A stretch of 64,000 nucleotides of DNA from Paenibacillaceae bacterium (GTDB lineage Bacteria; Bacillota; Clostridia; Lachnospirales; Lachnospiraceae). The position numbers were made by a program, and so were the translations under genes. Positions 9,545-18,512 of this stretch are shown piece by piece; position 1 is the stretch's first letter; each line of letters begins with the position of its first letter. The DNA lies in the NCBI GenBank assembly GCA_015057705.1, contig SVDU01000009.1, positions 62,001 to 126,000 on the forward strand. The letters run 5' to 3'. The notes beneath the pieces were generated by a model. It searched no databases and had not been told where the DNA came from. It was given only the letters and a program-made list of their open reading frames with translations.

Positions 9545-9559
9545 TTCCCTCACCTCCTG

Positions 9560-9943
9560 TCAATATGCCTCTTTTGTGCACTCACCGCTTCTGACGGTGT
9601 AAGCCTCATAGATTGGCAGCACAAATATTTTTCCATCGCCGGGATTTCCTGTCTGGTTGGTTTTGATCAGGATATCCACCACATCCTTCACCTGCTGATC
9701 TTCTACAATCAGGGTGACCAGTCGTTTTGGAATCCATCGGAAGGACTCTGTTAAATACTCCCCTTTGGGAGACATGGGAAGCTCTCCTGTTTCCAGAACC
9801 AGGGATAAAAGCTCCGGATCAATCCGTTTCTTTCCTCTTCCTAATACCGGTCTGCAGGTCAGTGCAGGAAATCCGCCTTCTGCCAGAGCTTTCTTCGTGG
9901 GGTTTATCTTATTCACCCGGATAAATGCCATTACTTCTTTCAT
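9560..9943 (-). CDS. nifI2: PII-family nitrogenase regulator NifI2
   Basis: 127 aa, preceded by AGGAGG. PII/GlnB-like fold with a C-terminal GDGKIFVLPI strand and a long T-loop region (about residues 36-72). In methanogens and some clostridia NifI1 and NifI2 form a complex that inhibits dinitrogenase directly when ammonium is available and is relieved by 2-oxoglutarate. Its place between nifI1 and nifD is diagnostic. No NifA or DraT/DraG gene is visible, so this pair is the only obvious nitrogen-status control encoded here. Confidence 0.9.
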   Translation of the reverse strand: MKEVMAFIRVNKINPTKKALAEGGFPALTCRPVLGRGKKRIDPELLSLVLETGELPMSPKGEYLTESFRWIPKRLVTLIVEDQQVKDVVDILIKTNQTGNPGDGKIFVLPIYEAYTVRSGECTKEAY

Positions 9944-9957
9944 AGCAATCGTTCCTC

Positions 9958-10281
9958 CTAAAGTCCCTGCTTTCCTGTACTGATGGTGTAGGCATCTTCT
10001 ACCGGAGATACAAAGATACGTCCGTCTCCGTAATTGCCCTCCCCTGTTCTTGCATTTCTCATAATCACCCTGACTAAATCATCCTTGTCTTCATCGCTGC
10101 AGAAAAATAACAGCATTTCTTTTGGAATCTCATCGTAGTGAACATCTCCTACTGTGATTCCTTTTTGTTTGCCCCGTCCATATACATCCATCTTGGTCAC
10201 AGCCTGAAATCCCGCTTCTGAGGCTTCCTTCATAACATAATCCGCTTTTTCCGGCCTGATAATCGCTCTCACCAGTAACAT
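9958..10281 (-). CDS. nifI1: PII-family nitrogenase regulator NifI1
   Basis: 107 aa with a strong GGAGAGGAG ribosome site. PII-like: MLLVRAIIRPEKAD opening, QAVTKMDVYGRGKQKGI at the base of the T-loop, and GDGRIFVSPVEDA as the C-terminal signature. Works with NifI2 to switch off dinitrogenase after ammonium addition, as established in methanogens. It starts 24 bp after the nifH stop and ends 14 bp before nifI2. Confidence 0.9.
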   Translation of the reverse strand: MLLVRAIIRPEKADYVMKEASEAGFQAVTKMDVYGRGKQKGITVGDVHYDEIPKEMLLFFCSDEDKDDLVRVIMRNARTGEGNYGDGRIFVSPVEDAYTISTGKQGL

Positions 10282-10305
10282 AATATTTTCTCCTCTCCTG
10301 ACCCC

Positions 10306-11310
<1,005 letters not shown>

Positions 11311-11396
11311 TTAATCTGTTATTTACAGTATTTTATACAAACTAATGCTTGTTATCTAAAAATTATTCCATCTAAAAAAATAACAGCATGCCAGTG

Positions 11397-11440
11397 CGCG
11401 CTGTAATTTTGAAAAGGAGCCGTAACCGGCCCCCTCCTTT
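11397..11440 (-). terminator. Terminator after mop
   Basis: Minus-strand hairpin AAAGGAG...CCG-GTTA-CGG-CTCCTTT (11438-11413), with an unpaired GGGG on one side, followed by TTTTCAAAATT. It ends the mop transcript upstream of the nif promoter. The rest of the ~320-bp gap before nifH holds the nif promoter and leader; nothing else was recognised. Confidence 0.6.
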
Positions 11441-11448
11441 ATGCTGTC

Positions 11449-11661
11449 CTATGAATCAATTCCTACCATAACAGAAGTGGCCTTGATAATGGCGTATGCA
11501 TCTGACCCAACTTCCAGTTTTAAATCATTGACTGATGCCATGGAGATCGTGGCGGATATAAAATTACCCCCTCCGATATCTATGGTCACAATTGCATTCA
11601 CTGCACCGGACTGAATTTCTACTACCTTTCCCTTTAACTGATTTCTGGCACTTATTTTCAT
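11449..11661 (-). CDS. mop: Molybdopterin/molybdate-binding protein (molbindin, Mop)
   Basis: 70 aa, a single TOBE/Mop domain: SARNQLKGKVVEI near the start, GAVNAIVTIDIGGG in the middle and GSDAYAIIKATSVMVG at the end, the classic pattern of Mop proteins from C. pasteurianum. These hexameric proteins bind molybdate and are thought to store or buffer it in the cytoplasm. The location between the nif operon and modABC fits a reserve for FeMo-cofactor synthesis. An upstream GGGGG-rich stretch serves as ribosome site. Confidence 0.88.
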   Translation of the reverse strand: MKISARNQLKGKVVEIQSGAVNAIVTIDIGGGNFISATISMASVNDLKLEVGSDAYAIIKATSVMVGIDS

Positions 11662-11750
11662 GTGACCAGCCCCCTCTCAATGGTATTATTTTTTTCATAA
11701 TAATTATCTTTCTCATATTTGTCAATCTATTTCATAAATACCTAATAAAG

Positions 11751-12803
11751 TTAAGACAAAAGCAAAAGATCTTCCTTGGGGAATTTTAAATATAATGGGA
11801 TTGTCTCCGTTTCTTCCGTTTCGTATTCTTTCTTTTCTCTGATCCACCAGATTTTTGAAGATGACAGCCTGGAAGCATTCTGAACTAAGTATTGCCGTTG
11901 AAAGGTGGTATGGGCACTTCCTGCCAGAGAAATTTTCATTGTATTCTCTTCCTCCGGATCACTGGCCGGAACCAGATTATGGCCTCTGATTCCGATATAG
12001 CGTATGGAGTCTCCAATTGGTTCGGTCGTCTTCAGTCTGATATCCCAATCCTGGGCGTAAAGTTCATATTTACTGATTCGTTCTATTGGCGAGATATTTT
12101 TACAGCCAGTCAGTCTGGCTGCCTCCACTTTTAATGGTTTTCGAAAGATATCCTTTGTAAGTCCTTTTACGACTGGTTCGCCATTGGACAACAAAATCAT
12201 ATGATCGCAGAACCGGTAAATCTCATCTCTGGAATGGGAAACAAACAAAACATCTCCATGAAACTCCTTTAACAGTTCCAGCATTTCCAGCTGAAGAGTA
12301 TCTTTTAAAAATCCATCCAGAGCGGAAAATGGCTCATCCAGCAAAATCATCTCCGGTTTACATAAAAGCATCCGTGCCAGCGCCACACGCTGCTGCTGAC
12401 CGCCTGACAACTGGGAGGGTAGCCGTTTTTCCAGACCTTTTAGCTGAAAACGTTCTATCTGTTCCAAAACCTGAATCTGTTTTTCCTTTTTACTGCCTGT
12501 CAGAGAAATTATTAAATTTTCCTCTACCGTCATGGTGGGAAACAGTGCATAGTTCTGAAACAGATAACCCACATGGCGTTCTCTTGCCGGCAGATTAATG
12601 CCTTTGTCTGAATCGTAAAGCACCCTGCCATTGTGAACAATCCTGCCGCTGTCTGGTTTTTCAATACCTGCCACACATTTTAGAGTCATGCTTTTTCCAC
12701 ATCCGGAAGCCCCTAATATTCCCATGCAGCTGCCATCTGTTTCAAATTCCACATCCAGATTGAAACCATGGAATTTTTTTACGATCTTTGCTTTTAATGC
12801 CAT
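11751..12803 (-). CDS. modC: Molybdate ABC transporter, ATP-binding protein
   Basis: 350 aa from ATG 12803, one base after the modB stop, with GGGTGGG upstream. Walker A GASGCGKS (about residue 31), signature LSGGQQQR, Walker B ILLDEP and the switch His in FVSHSRDEIYR are intact. The C-terminal ~120 residues after the ATPase core should be the regulatory region, but a clean TOBE/Mop repeat is not obvious by eye. Energises molybdate import through ModB. Confidence 0.9.
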   Translation of the reverse strand: MALKAKIVKKFHGFNLDVEFETDGSCMGILGASGCGKSMTLKCVAGIEKPDSGRIVHNGRVLYDSDKGINLPARERHVGYLFQNYALFPTMTVEENLIISLTGSKKEKQIQVLEQIERFQLKGLEKRLPSQLSGGQQQRVALARMLLCKPEMILLDEPFSALDGFLKDTLQLEMLELLKEFHGDVLFVSHSRDEIYRFCDHMILLSNGEPVVKGLTKDIFRKPLKVEAARLTGCKNISPIERISKYELYAQDWDIRLKTTEPIGDSIRYIGIRGHNLVPASDPEEENTMKISLAGSAHTTFQRQYLVQNASRLSSSKIWWIREKKEYETEETETIPLYLKFPKEDLLLLS

Positions 12804-12804
12804 A

Positions 12805-13503
12805 TCAGGCCCACCCGCTTCCATTATTAAAATTTTTCCCTGATATTATGTTCATAGCTGCTACAATGACGAAGGATAAAAGAACAATGACCAAGACCCA
12901 GAATCCTGCCGTATCCCAGTTTCCCGCAGTCACTTCCGTAGCAATGGCTACTGACACTGTTCTCGTCTTGCCCAGAACATTTCCCGCCAGCATGGTAGTA
13001 GCTCCGTACTCTCCTATGGCTCTTGCAAAGGATAACACAGTGCCCGATGCAAGCCCGGGTGAAGCGATTGGAACTACGATTTTCCAGAAAATTTTTCGTT
13101 CTGACAAGCCAAGGGTTCTTCCTGCCTGAATCATGGTTACATCCACCTGTTCAAAAGCCGCTCTGGCATTGCGGTACATAAGCGGGAAGGCTATGACAAA
13201 TGCCGCCATAACACATCCCGGCCAGGTCTGCACCAGCTTTAAATCAAAGTTTTCAAGAAGATATCTTCCAAATGGCCGGCGCAGGCTGAAGATTAGAAGG
13301 AGAAAAAAGCCCGCTACCGTTGGAGGCAGCACCAGGGGAAGTGTAAGGATTCCGTCCGCAATGGCTTTTGCCGTGTTATTTAATTTCATAATATGCCTGG
13401 CTGCACCGATTCCTAAAAAGAAGGTCAGTACAGTCGCTACAATTCCTGTTTTCAACGACAGGTAAAGAGGACTCCAGTCGATAGTCTTTAATAATTCCCC
13501 CAA
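12805..13503 (-). CDS. modB: Molybdate ABC transporter, permease
   Basis: 232 aa from a TTG at 13503, nine bases after GGAGG; the nearby ATG (13508) is out of frame. Five to six hydrophobic segments, with the EAA-like loop RTLGLSERKIFWKIVVPIA near residue 150 that contacts the ATPase, and FARAIGEYGATTMLAGN, strongly typical of ModB. Forms the membrane channel of the ModABC importer. It starts 28 bp after modA. Confidence 0.93.
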   Translation of the reverse strand: MGELLKTIDWSPLYLSLKTGIVATVLTFFLGIGAARHIMKLNNTAKAIADGILTLPLVLPPTVAGFFLLLIFSLRRPFGRYLLENFDLKLVQTWPGCVMAAFVIAFPLMYRNARAAFEQVDVTMIQAGRTLGLSERKIFWKIVVPIASPGLASGTVLSFARAIGEYGATTMLAGNVLGKTRTVSVAIATEVTAGNWDTAGFWVLVIVLLSFVIVAAMNIISGKNFNNGSGWA

Positions 13504-13531
13504 AGCATTTCACCTCCTTCTCACTGCTCTT

Positions 13532-14434
13532 TTATTTTGTATATTTAGTAAATCCGGCATCCGTAAAGAGCTTCATTACACTTTCATCACTGGTTAAATA
13601 ATCCTTAAACTCAGCTGCTGCTTTTTTTTGATCCTCACTGGCTTCTTTGTCTTTGATTAATCCTACCGGATAGACAGCCGGATCAATTTTTGTTTTATCT
13701 GCTTCCGCTATGATCTCCACTTTGTCCAGCATAGACGCTGCATCTGTGGCATAAACCACACCTACCTCGTTGCTGCCTTCTGCAACTGCGGTTAAAACTG
13801 CGGTAACATTGGCGCCTTCATTGATCTCCATCTTCATAACCTGATCCAGTATTCCCATATTGGTGAAAAGTTTTCTTGCATACTGTCCCACCGGTACATC
13901 TTCTCCTGCAAGCGCAAGACTGGAAGCCGCCGTGATATTCTCAAATCCGGTTACTGCTGTCTTTTCACCCTTAGGCTTAATAAGCACAACCTTATTTACA
14001 AGAAGATTTGTATCGGACCCCTCCTCTACCAATCCTCCATCCTTTAAAGCGTTCATCTGCTTGGGTGCTGCTGAAAAGAAAATATCGCACTGGGCGCCCT
14101 CCTCAATCTGTTTTTGAAGAGTTCCTGAACTGTCCGCATTGTAAATGATCGTTACTCCCGGGTGTGCACTTTCATAATTCTCCTTAATCTTTTCCATGGT
14201 GTTTTTCAGACTGGCTGCAATAAACACATACACATCAACTGGCTTTGCTACTTCTGCCTTTGCAGTCTGAACAGCGGTTCTTGTCTCCTGGGCAGATTCT
14301 GATGTCTCAGTTTGTGCTGACGCCGCCTGCGTGGCAGGAACCGCTTTTACCCCCGCCAGACCGCAGCCTGAAAGCAATCCGCCAATGAGTGATACCGCCA
14401 TCGCGATTTGCAGTAATCTTTTTCTTTTTTTCAT
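13532..14434 (-). CDS. modA: Molybdate-binding lipoprotein ModA
   Basis: 300 aa. Lipoprotein signal with basic start, hydrophobic core and lipobox LSGC (Cys near residue 24), then a Thr/Ser/Ala-rich linker to about residue 60. The mature domain has VYVFIAASLKNTMEKI and YNADSSGTLQKQIEEGAQCDIFFSA, the oxyanion-binding signatures of ModA. Captures molybdate outside the cell for ModBC. Ribosome site AGGAGG. The promoter and unusual repeats upstream are listed separately. Confidence 0.93.
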   Translation of the reverse strand: MKKRKRLLQIAMAVSLIGGLLSGCGLAGVKAVPATQAASAQTETSESAQETRTAVQTAKAEVAKPVDVYVFIAASLKNTMEKIKENYESAHPGVTIIYNADSSGTLQKQIEEGAQCDIFFSAAPKQMNALKDGGLVEEGSDTNLLVNKVVLIKPKGEKTAVTGFENITAASSLALAGEDVPVGQYARKLFTNMGILDQVMKMEINEGANVTAVLTAVAEGSNEVGVVYATDAASMLDKVEIIAEADKTKIDPAVYPVGLIKDKEASEDQKKAAAEFKDYLTSDESVMKLFTDAGFTKYTK

Positions 14435-14460
14435 CTTTTTTCCTCCTAATTTTTCATTAA

Positions 14461-14500
14461 TGCTCTGTTTTGTTCTGTTTTGTTACGTTTTGTAAGTATT
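14461..14500. repeat. Four 10-bp-phased imperfect repeats at the modA transcript start
   Basis: Plus-strand decamers TGCTCTGTTT, TGTTCTGTTT, TGTTACGTTT and TGTAAGTATT are strictly tandem with a 10-bp period, one helical turn, and TTAC-GTTTT-GTAA forms an inverted repeat across units 3-4. They cover roughly +1 to +40 of the modA transcript, a classic place for a roadblock operator. Confidence 0.65.
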
Positions 14501-14505
14501 CGTTT

Positions 14506-14534
14506 ATTTTAAATGATACACAATTAAAAGTCAA
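14506..14534 (-). promoter_or_regulatory. modABC promoter
   Basis: Minus-strand -35 TTGACT (14534-14529) and -10 TAAAAT (14511-14506), spacing 17 bp. The start would be near 14499, at the edge of the decamer repeats. Confidence 0.65.
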
Positions 14535-14615
14535 TATTCCTATATCTTCAGATTATTTCTTATTTTTCTGGATTAATTAATCAATTTATTTCAACATATC
14601 AGTTCTCACCTTTGA

Positions 14616-14642
14616 TTGACAAAAAATAAACCTTGTTATACC
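14616..14642 (+). promoter_or_regulatory. Promoter of the divergent HTH regulator
   Basis: Perfect -35 TTGACA (14616-14621); -10 either TATACC after 15 bp or TACCAT after 17 bp. About 80 bp separates it from the modA promoter, so one protein could control both directions. Confidence 0.45.
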
Positions 14643-14678
14643 ATAAATAATAATGAGACAGGGGAAAGAGGATATCAC

Positions 14679-15656
14679 ATGGAAAAAATTTACAGACCCC
14701 AGGAAGTGGCGGATCAGCTAAAAATCAAAAAAGCGACCGTATATGAATTAATTAAGCGTGGAGAATTAAAATCCGCAAAGGTGGGGAAGCAGATCCGCAT
14801 CAGCCAGGATCAGCTTGATGAGTATCTGACCAGAACAAATCAGAAAAAAGAGGCGGCCAGATTCACCAATGTTCTGCCTACCGTTATGGATATCCCCCGT
14901 TTTTCAGCCGATCAGGCCAGCAGACAGATGGACTATCTTCTTCATACAAACGGGCTTATTATTAACAGTCAGGAATCCAGGACGGTTGAACTGCTGCGCA
15001 GTCTGCTAAGTCAGAGAGACAACAGCCTGCCACTCCTTCATTCTTATATGAACGATTATAACAGCCTTTATTCTCTTTATTATGAGAAAACCCATATGGC
15101 ACTGACCTGTTTTTGCTTTGAACAGTTTGAAGAACGGATCAGCCAGATCAGCCATTTCCTTCCGGGAAAAGAAGCTGCGGTCATCCATATCTGCACATTA
15201 AAAACTGGCTTTTATGTAAAAGAAGGAAATCCAGATCATATTTTCAGCCCAAAGGATTTATGCAGACCTGAAATTAAATTTTTAAACCGGGAAAAGGGAA
15301 ATGGTCTGCGGATTTACTTAGACCGGATACTGACAGAGAAAAAAATAGACAAGTCCCTTATTAAGGGTTATGGAGATGAAAGCCTGTCTCACATGTCATC
15401 TGCCAATGGAGTTGCTTCCGGGCTTTCAGATGTCAGCATGGGAGATCTCTCCCATCTGGCTGCATACCCCCATATGGATTTTATCCCTTTAAAAGATGCA
15501 TCCATGGATCTGGTCATACTTAAATCTGCCATGGATCAGCCAGCCTTTACGGCTCTCCTTGAAACAATACGTTCCAGGGAATTTAAAGACAGTCTCCTGC
15601 ATTTTAACGGCTATGAAACCACAAACACAGGAGACGTCAGCTTTACCACACCTTAG
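14679..15656 (+). CDS. Excisionase-type HTH regulator with C-terminal substrate-binding domain
   Basis: 325 aa from ATG 14679 (MEKIYRPQEVADQL), preceded by GAGG; an upstream GTT-rich extension lacks a ribosome site and overlaps the -35. Residues 1-50 are a MerR/excisionase-like winged helix (EVADQLKIKKATVYELIKRG, then KVGKQIRIS). Residues from about 85 resemble the PBP-like domain found in molybdate-linked proteins, with the signature FLNREKGNGLRIYLDRIL. The same signature (RFVNRQRGAGTRVLFDYKL) occurs in the MoeA-fusion protein encoded at 58055-59977. Divergent to modABC, so a molybdate- or tungstate-responsive regulator of modABC is inferred, in place of ModE, which is absent here. Confidence 0.75.
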   Translation: MEKIYRPQEVADQLKIKKATVYELIKRGELKSAKVGKQIRISQDQLDEYLTRTNQKKEAARFTNVLPTVMDIPRFSADQASRQMDYLLHTNGLIINSQESRTVELLRSLLSQRDNSLPLLHSYMNDYNSLYSLYYEKTHMALTCFCFEQFEERISQISHFLPGKEAAVIHICTLKTGFYVKEGNPDHIFSPKDLCRPEIKFLNREKGNGLRIYLDRILTEKKIDKSLIKGYGDESLSHMSSANGVASGLSDVSMGDLSHLAAYPHMDFIPLKDASMDLVILKSAMDQPAFTALLETIRSREFKDSLLHFNGYETTNTGDVSFTTP

Positions 15657-15662
15657 TTATTT

Positions 15663-16811
15663 TTATTTCATTTTTAGGTGGGAAATCACAAAAAGTACGC
15701 CGCCCACAGTGCACAACAGGCTGCCCCAAAGCATGGCAAAGGTCAGGTCAGCGGCGGCAGCCTTCCCAAATATGAGATTGGTTCCCGTCCCGCATGCCTC
15801 CCCAATCACTGCATAGATACTAAGTACGGTAGCCCGGTCTGTGGAAGTAACCCGGCAGTTTTGCAGCCTGGCCTTTAATGGCCCGAACAGAGAGGACGCA
15901 AGCCTTAAAAAAATAATGCTAATAACGGAAAGCAGTCCACTTTTAGTCTGGAAAAGAACCAGGCAGGAGATACCCCCGCATAAAAACAGAGCAATGGTAA
16001 ATGGAAGAATCCCCATTTTTTTATTCAGCCGGTAGGACCACATACCACCTGCGATTCCTGACAATGTGACCATTATAAAAACATAGCCCATTGTCTTTGG
16101 CTCCATCCCGCATTTCACATACTGAAGCTGGTTTAAAAACACAGTGATCGTCTGATTTGTCTCCTCAAGCAGTGTAATTCCCACCATGCCAAGAAGAAAA
16201 TACCGGTCTTTGACCACGTCAAGAAAGGTGTGAAAAAAATGCATCATGCTTTTTTTCTCTTTCTCCGGCTCTTTTACTTCTTTTAATCCAAAGACAAGAA
16301 CGGCTGCCACTCCATAAGCAGCCATGGTTAAAAAACCTGCCAGCCTGTAATTTTCCCCAATAAAAACAGAATAAGATAGGGAGGCAAAAAGCAAACCCGC
16401 CATTCCTAATGACTGGTAAATACCAAATACCTGCTGGCTTTCTTCCTCCCTGCAGGAAAGATAGAGAATGCTTAAATCACAGCCTGACATTCCTGCCATC
16501 ACCACACTGAGCAGTAACCGTTCCAGTAAAAATCCATCAAACCCGTCTGCCTTCCAGAAAACCACCTTGGAAATAAAATAGATTCCGCAGGTGATAATCA
16601 TGGTCTTTCTATATCCGATCCGGTCTGCAACCATTCCCCATGGCATCTCAAGAGCAATACAAAGAGCCAGCGAAATGCTTTCGATTACAGTAATTTGAAA
16701 TACGCTGACACCTGCTGCCTGTCTGTATAGAGTGGCCACAGGTCCATAAAAAACCAGTCCCTGCAGAAAGGAAATGGCATAAAGCAAATATATATTTTTT
16801 TTATTTTTCAT
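15663..16811 (-). CDS. MFS transporter of unknown substrate
   Basis: 382 aa with about 11-12 hydrophobic segments. The first cytoplasmic loop has the MFS signature MVADRIGYRKTM near residue 60. A charged central loop EVKEPEKEKKS near residue 180 divides the two halves. Substrate cannot be told from sequence. Converges on the HTH regulator with a 6-bp gap and no visible terminator. Ribosome site is weak (GGAG five bases upstream). Confidence 0.75.
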   Translation of the reverse strand: MKNKKNIYLLYAISFLQGLVFYGPVATLYRQAAGVSVFQITVIESISLALCIALEMPWGMVADRIGYRKTMIITCGIYFISKVVFWKADGFDGFLLERLLLSVVMAGMSGCDLSILYLSCREEESQQVFGIYQSLGMAGLLFASLSYSVFIGENYRLAGFLTMAAYGVAAVLVFGLKEVKEPEKEKKSMMHFFHTFLDVVKDRYFLLGMVGITLLEETNQTITVFLNQLQYVKCGMEPKTMGYVFIMVTLSGIAGGMWSYRLNKKMGILPFTIALFLCGGISCLVLFQTKSGLLSVISIIFLRLASSLFGPLKARLQNCRVTSTDRATVLSIYAVIGEACGTGTNLIFGKAAAADLTFAMLWGSLLCTVGGVLFVISHLKMK

Positions 16812-16968
16812 ATTTTCTCCAATGATCCGTATTTTACAAAATAACAGGTACCAAAAATAAGCTCTGTTTTCACAGTGCTTTTTTTAATGCCAATCTTTAT
16901 GAATTTTTTCTACGTGGGATCATATGATGAGAAAATAGATAATGGCATAAATCTGCCCTCCGGATTTC

Positions 16969-16991
16969 ATAGTGAATTACTTTGTCACTAT
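16969..16991. repeat. Inverted repeat in the MFS-antiporter intergenic gap
   Basis: ATAGTGA (16969-16975) and TCACTAT (16985-16991), spacer 9 nt, perfect arms. It lies about 50 bp upstream of the antiporter -35 and could be an operator. The remainder of the ~300-bp gap is A/T-rich with no recognisable gene. Confidence 0.4.
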
Positions 16992-17039
16992 ATCATGAAA
17001 ACGGATGTATGTAAAGAAGAGACAAACTATTAGTAACAA

Positions 17040-17068
17040 TTGACAGTAAGTTCCAATAGGAGTAAGAT
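17040..17068 (+). promoter_or_regulatory. Antiporter promoter
   Basis: -35 TTGACA (17040-17045) and -10 TAAGAT (17063-17068) with 17-bp spacing, about 40 bp before the start codon. Confidence 0.65.
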
Positions 17069-17108
17069 AAATTTTGTTGATCTTATATAATTAAAAGGAG
17101 GGGTTTGT

Positions 17109-18350
17109 ATGGATTACAGCTTTTTGTTAAATCTCACAATTATTCTTTTAAGCACTAAGGTTTTAGGTCTTGTAACGCGGAAATTTCACATGCCGCAGGT
17201 AGTAGGAGCACTGTTAGCGGGGGTTATTCTTGGCCCTGCCATGCTTGGCACACTCCATGAAACCGAATTCCTTGACAAGCTGGCGGAAATCGGTGTAATT
17301 GTCCTCATGTTTTGCGCTGGTCTGGAGACAGATACCGCAGAATTAAAAAAGAGTGGTAAATCAGCATTTATCATTGCGCTGATCGGTGTCATCGTGCCTT
17401 TATTCGGCGGCTTCGCTGTTGCTTCTTTCTTTAACCGTCCTGGCGTGATTTCTTCCGATGCCACCTGCTCTTTATTTCTTCAGAATATGTTTATCGGAGT
17501 CATTCTCACCGCAACCTCTGTAAGCATTACAGCTGAAACCTTAAAAGAAATCGGTAAGATAAAGACCCATTCTGGCAACGCTATCCTGGGAGCCGCCATT
17601 ATTGATGATGTACTGGGAATTATCGCACTTACCATCATTACCAGCACCACCGATCCCAATGTCAATCTGTTTGCTGTCTTATTAAAAATTGCCGCGTTCT
17701 TTGTCTTTTCTGGCATTGGCGGTGTTTTAATCTATAAAGCATATTCCCGTTGGAGCAACGACGCGGAACGTGGCTTACAACGCCATGCCATCGCTGCTTT
17801 TTGTCTCTGTCTTCTCATGTCTTACATCGCAGAACATTTTTTCGGCGTGGCCGATATTACAGGAGCCTACATAGCCGGAGTCATAATATCCAATACTCAG
17901 AAATCCCAGTTCCTGACCTCTAAATTTGACACCCTGTCCTATCTTCTGCTCTCACCGGTATTTTTTGCAAGCATAGGACTTAAGGTGGAACTCCCATCCA
18001 TGACACCAGCAATTATTCTTTTTGCATTTCTTTTAACCCTTACTGCCATACTAACAAAAGTAATTGGCTGTGGAATCGGAGCCAAGATCTGCGGTTATAA
18101 GAATTATCAAAGCATCCGGATCGGGGTTGGTATGATTTCCAGAGGCGAAGTCGCTCTGATTGTTGCAGGAAAAGGACAACAGCTTGGACTTCTTAGCGGT
18201 GATTTTCTGGGGCCGGTGGTTCTTGTTGTCATTATTACCACCATAATCACACCAATCGTGTTAAAACCGGTCTTTCGCATTGGTCCTTCTGTGCCCTTTA
18301 CGGAAACCAGACTGGGAGAAAATTATGAAGAAGTTTCCAAATACAGGTAA
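17109..18350 (+). CDS. CPA2-family cation:proton antiporter
   Basis: 413 aa, about 12 membrane segments, ribosome site AAAGGAGG. Features of the CPA2/Kef-type exchangers: VVGALLAGVILGPAMLG near residue 30, AEIGVIVLMFCAGLETD near 60, and the buried acidic pair in GAAIIDDVLGIIAL near residue 160, which carries the transported ion. It lacks a C-terminal RCK/TrkA-N domain, so it is not a ligand-gated Kef channel. Na+ or K+ against H+ is likely; the ion cannot be told from sequence. Ends before a terminator and the DUF1538 gene. Confidence 0.85.
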   Translation: MDYSFLLNLTIILLSTKVLGLVTRKFHMPQVVGALLAGVILGPAMLGTLHETEFLDKLAEIGVIVLMFCAGLETDTAELKKSGKSAFIIALIGVIVPLFGGFAVASFFNRPGVISSDATCSLFLQNMFIGVILTATSVSITAETLKEIGKIKTHSGNAILGAAIIDDVLGIIALTIITSTTDPNVNLFAVLLKIAAFFVFSGIGGVLIYKAYSRWSNDAERGLQRHAIAAFCLCLLMSYIAEHFFGVADITGAYIAGVIISNTQKSQFLTSKFDTLSYLLLSPVFFASIGLKVELPSMTPAIILFAFLLTLTAILTKVIGCGIGAKICGYKNYQSIRIGVGMISRGEVALIVAGKGQQLGLLSGDFLGPVVLVVIITTIITPIVLKPVFRIGPSVPFTETRLGENYEEVSKYR

Positions 18351-18375
18351 TTATTAACAAAGCTCTAACAAAATT

Positions 18376-18400
18376 ATAGTTGCAATCGCAACTATTTTCG
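18376..18400 (+). terminator. Terminator after the antiporter gene
   Basis: ATAGTTGC-AATC-GCAACTAT, an 8-bp perfect stem followed by TTTTCGTG. Confidence 0.65.
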
Positions 18401-18412
18401 TGTTACACTTAA

Positions 18413-18492
18413 TATAATCGAATAGAGTCAGAGTTGCGAAGGCATGATTTTTGCTTCTTCTGGGCCTTTGCACCACTGACTCAAAAAAAAAC
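18413..18492 (+). ncRNA. Structured leader RNA (riboswitch candidate) before the DUF1538 gene
   Basis: A consensus -10 TATAAT (18413-18418; poor -35) places transcription start near 18425, exactly where a closed structure begins. GAGTCAG (18425-18431) pairs with CTGACTC (18476-18482); inside, after a 4x4 internal loop, GCGAAGGC (18436-18443) pairs with GCCTTTGC (18464-18471) through one G-U. An A9 run follows, then the ribosome site. An alternative pairing, GAAG-CA with TGCTTC, competes with the inner helix. The class was not recognised; ion-responsive leaders (for example the Na+ or Li+ riboswitches) would suit the neighbours. Confidence 0.5.
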
Positions 18493-18512
18493 GGACAACA
18501 GGAGGTATTCGC

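Noticed and set aside
14461-14500. CRISPR array
   Set aside because: Units are only 10 bp with no spacers, and no cas gene is present; no CRISPR array was seen anywhere in the window.
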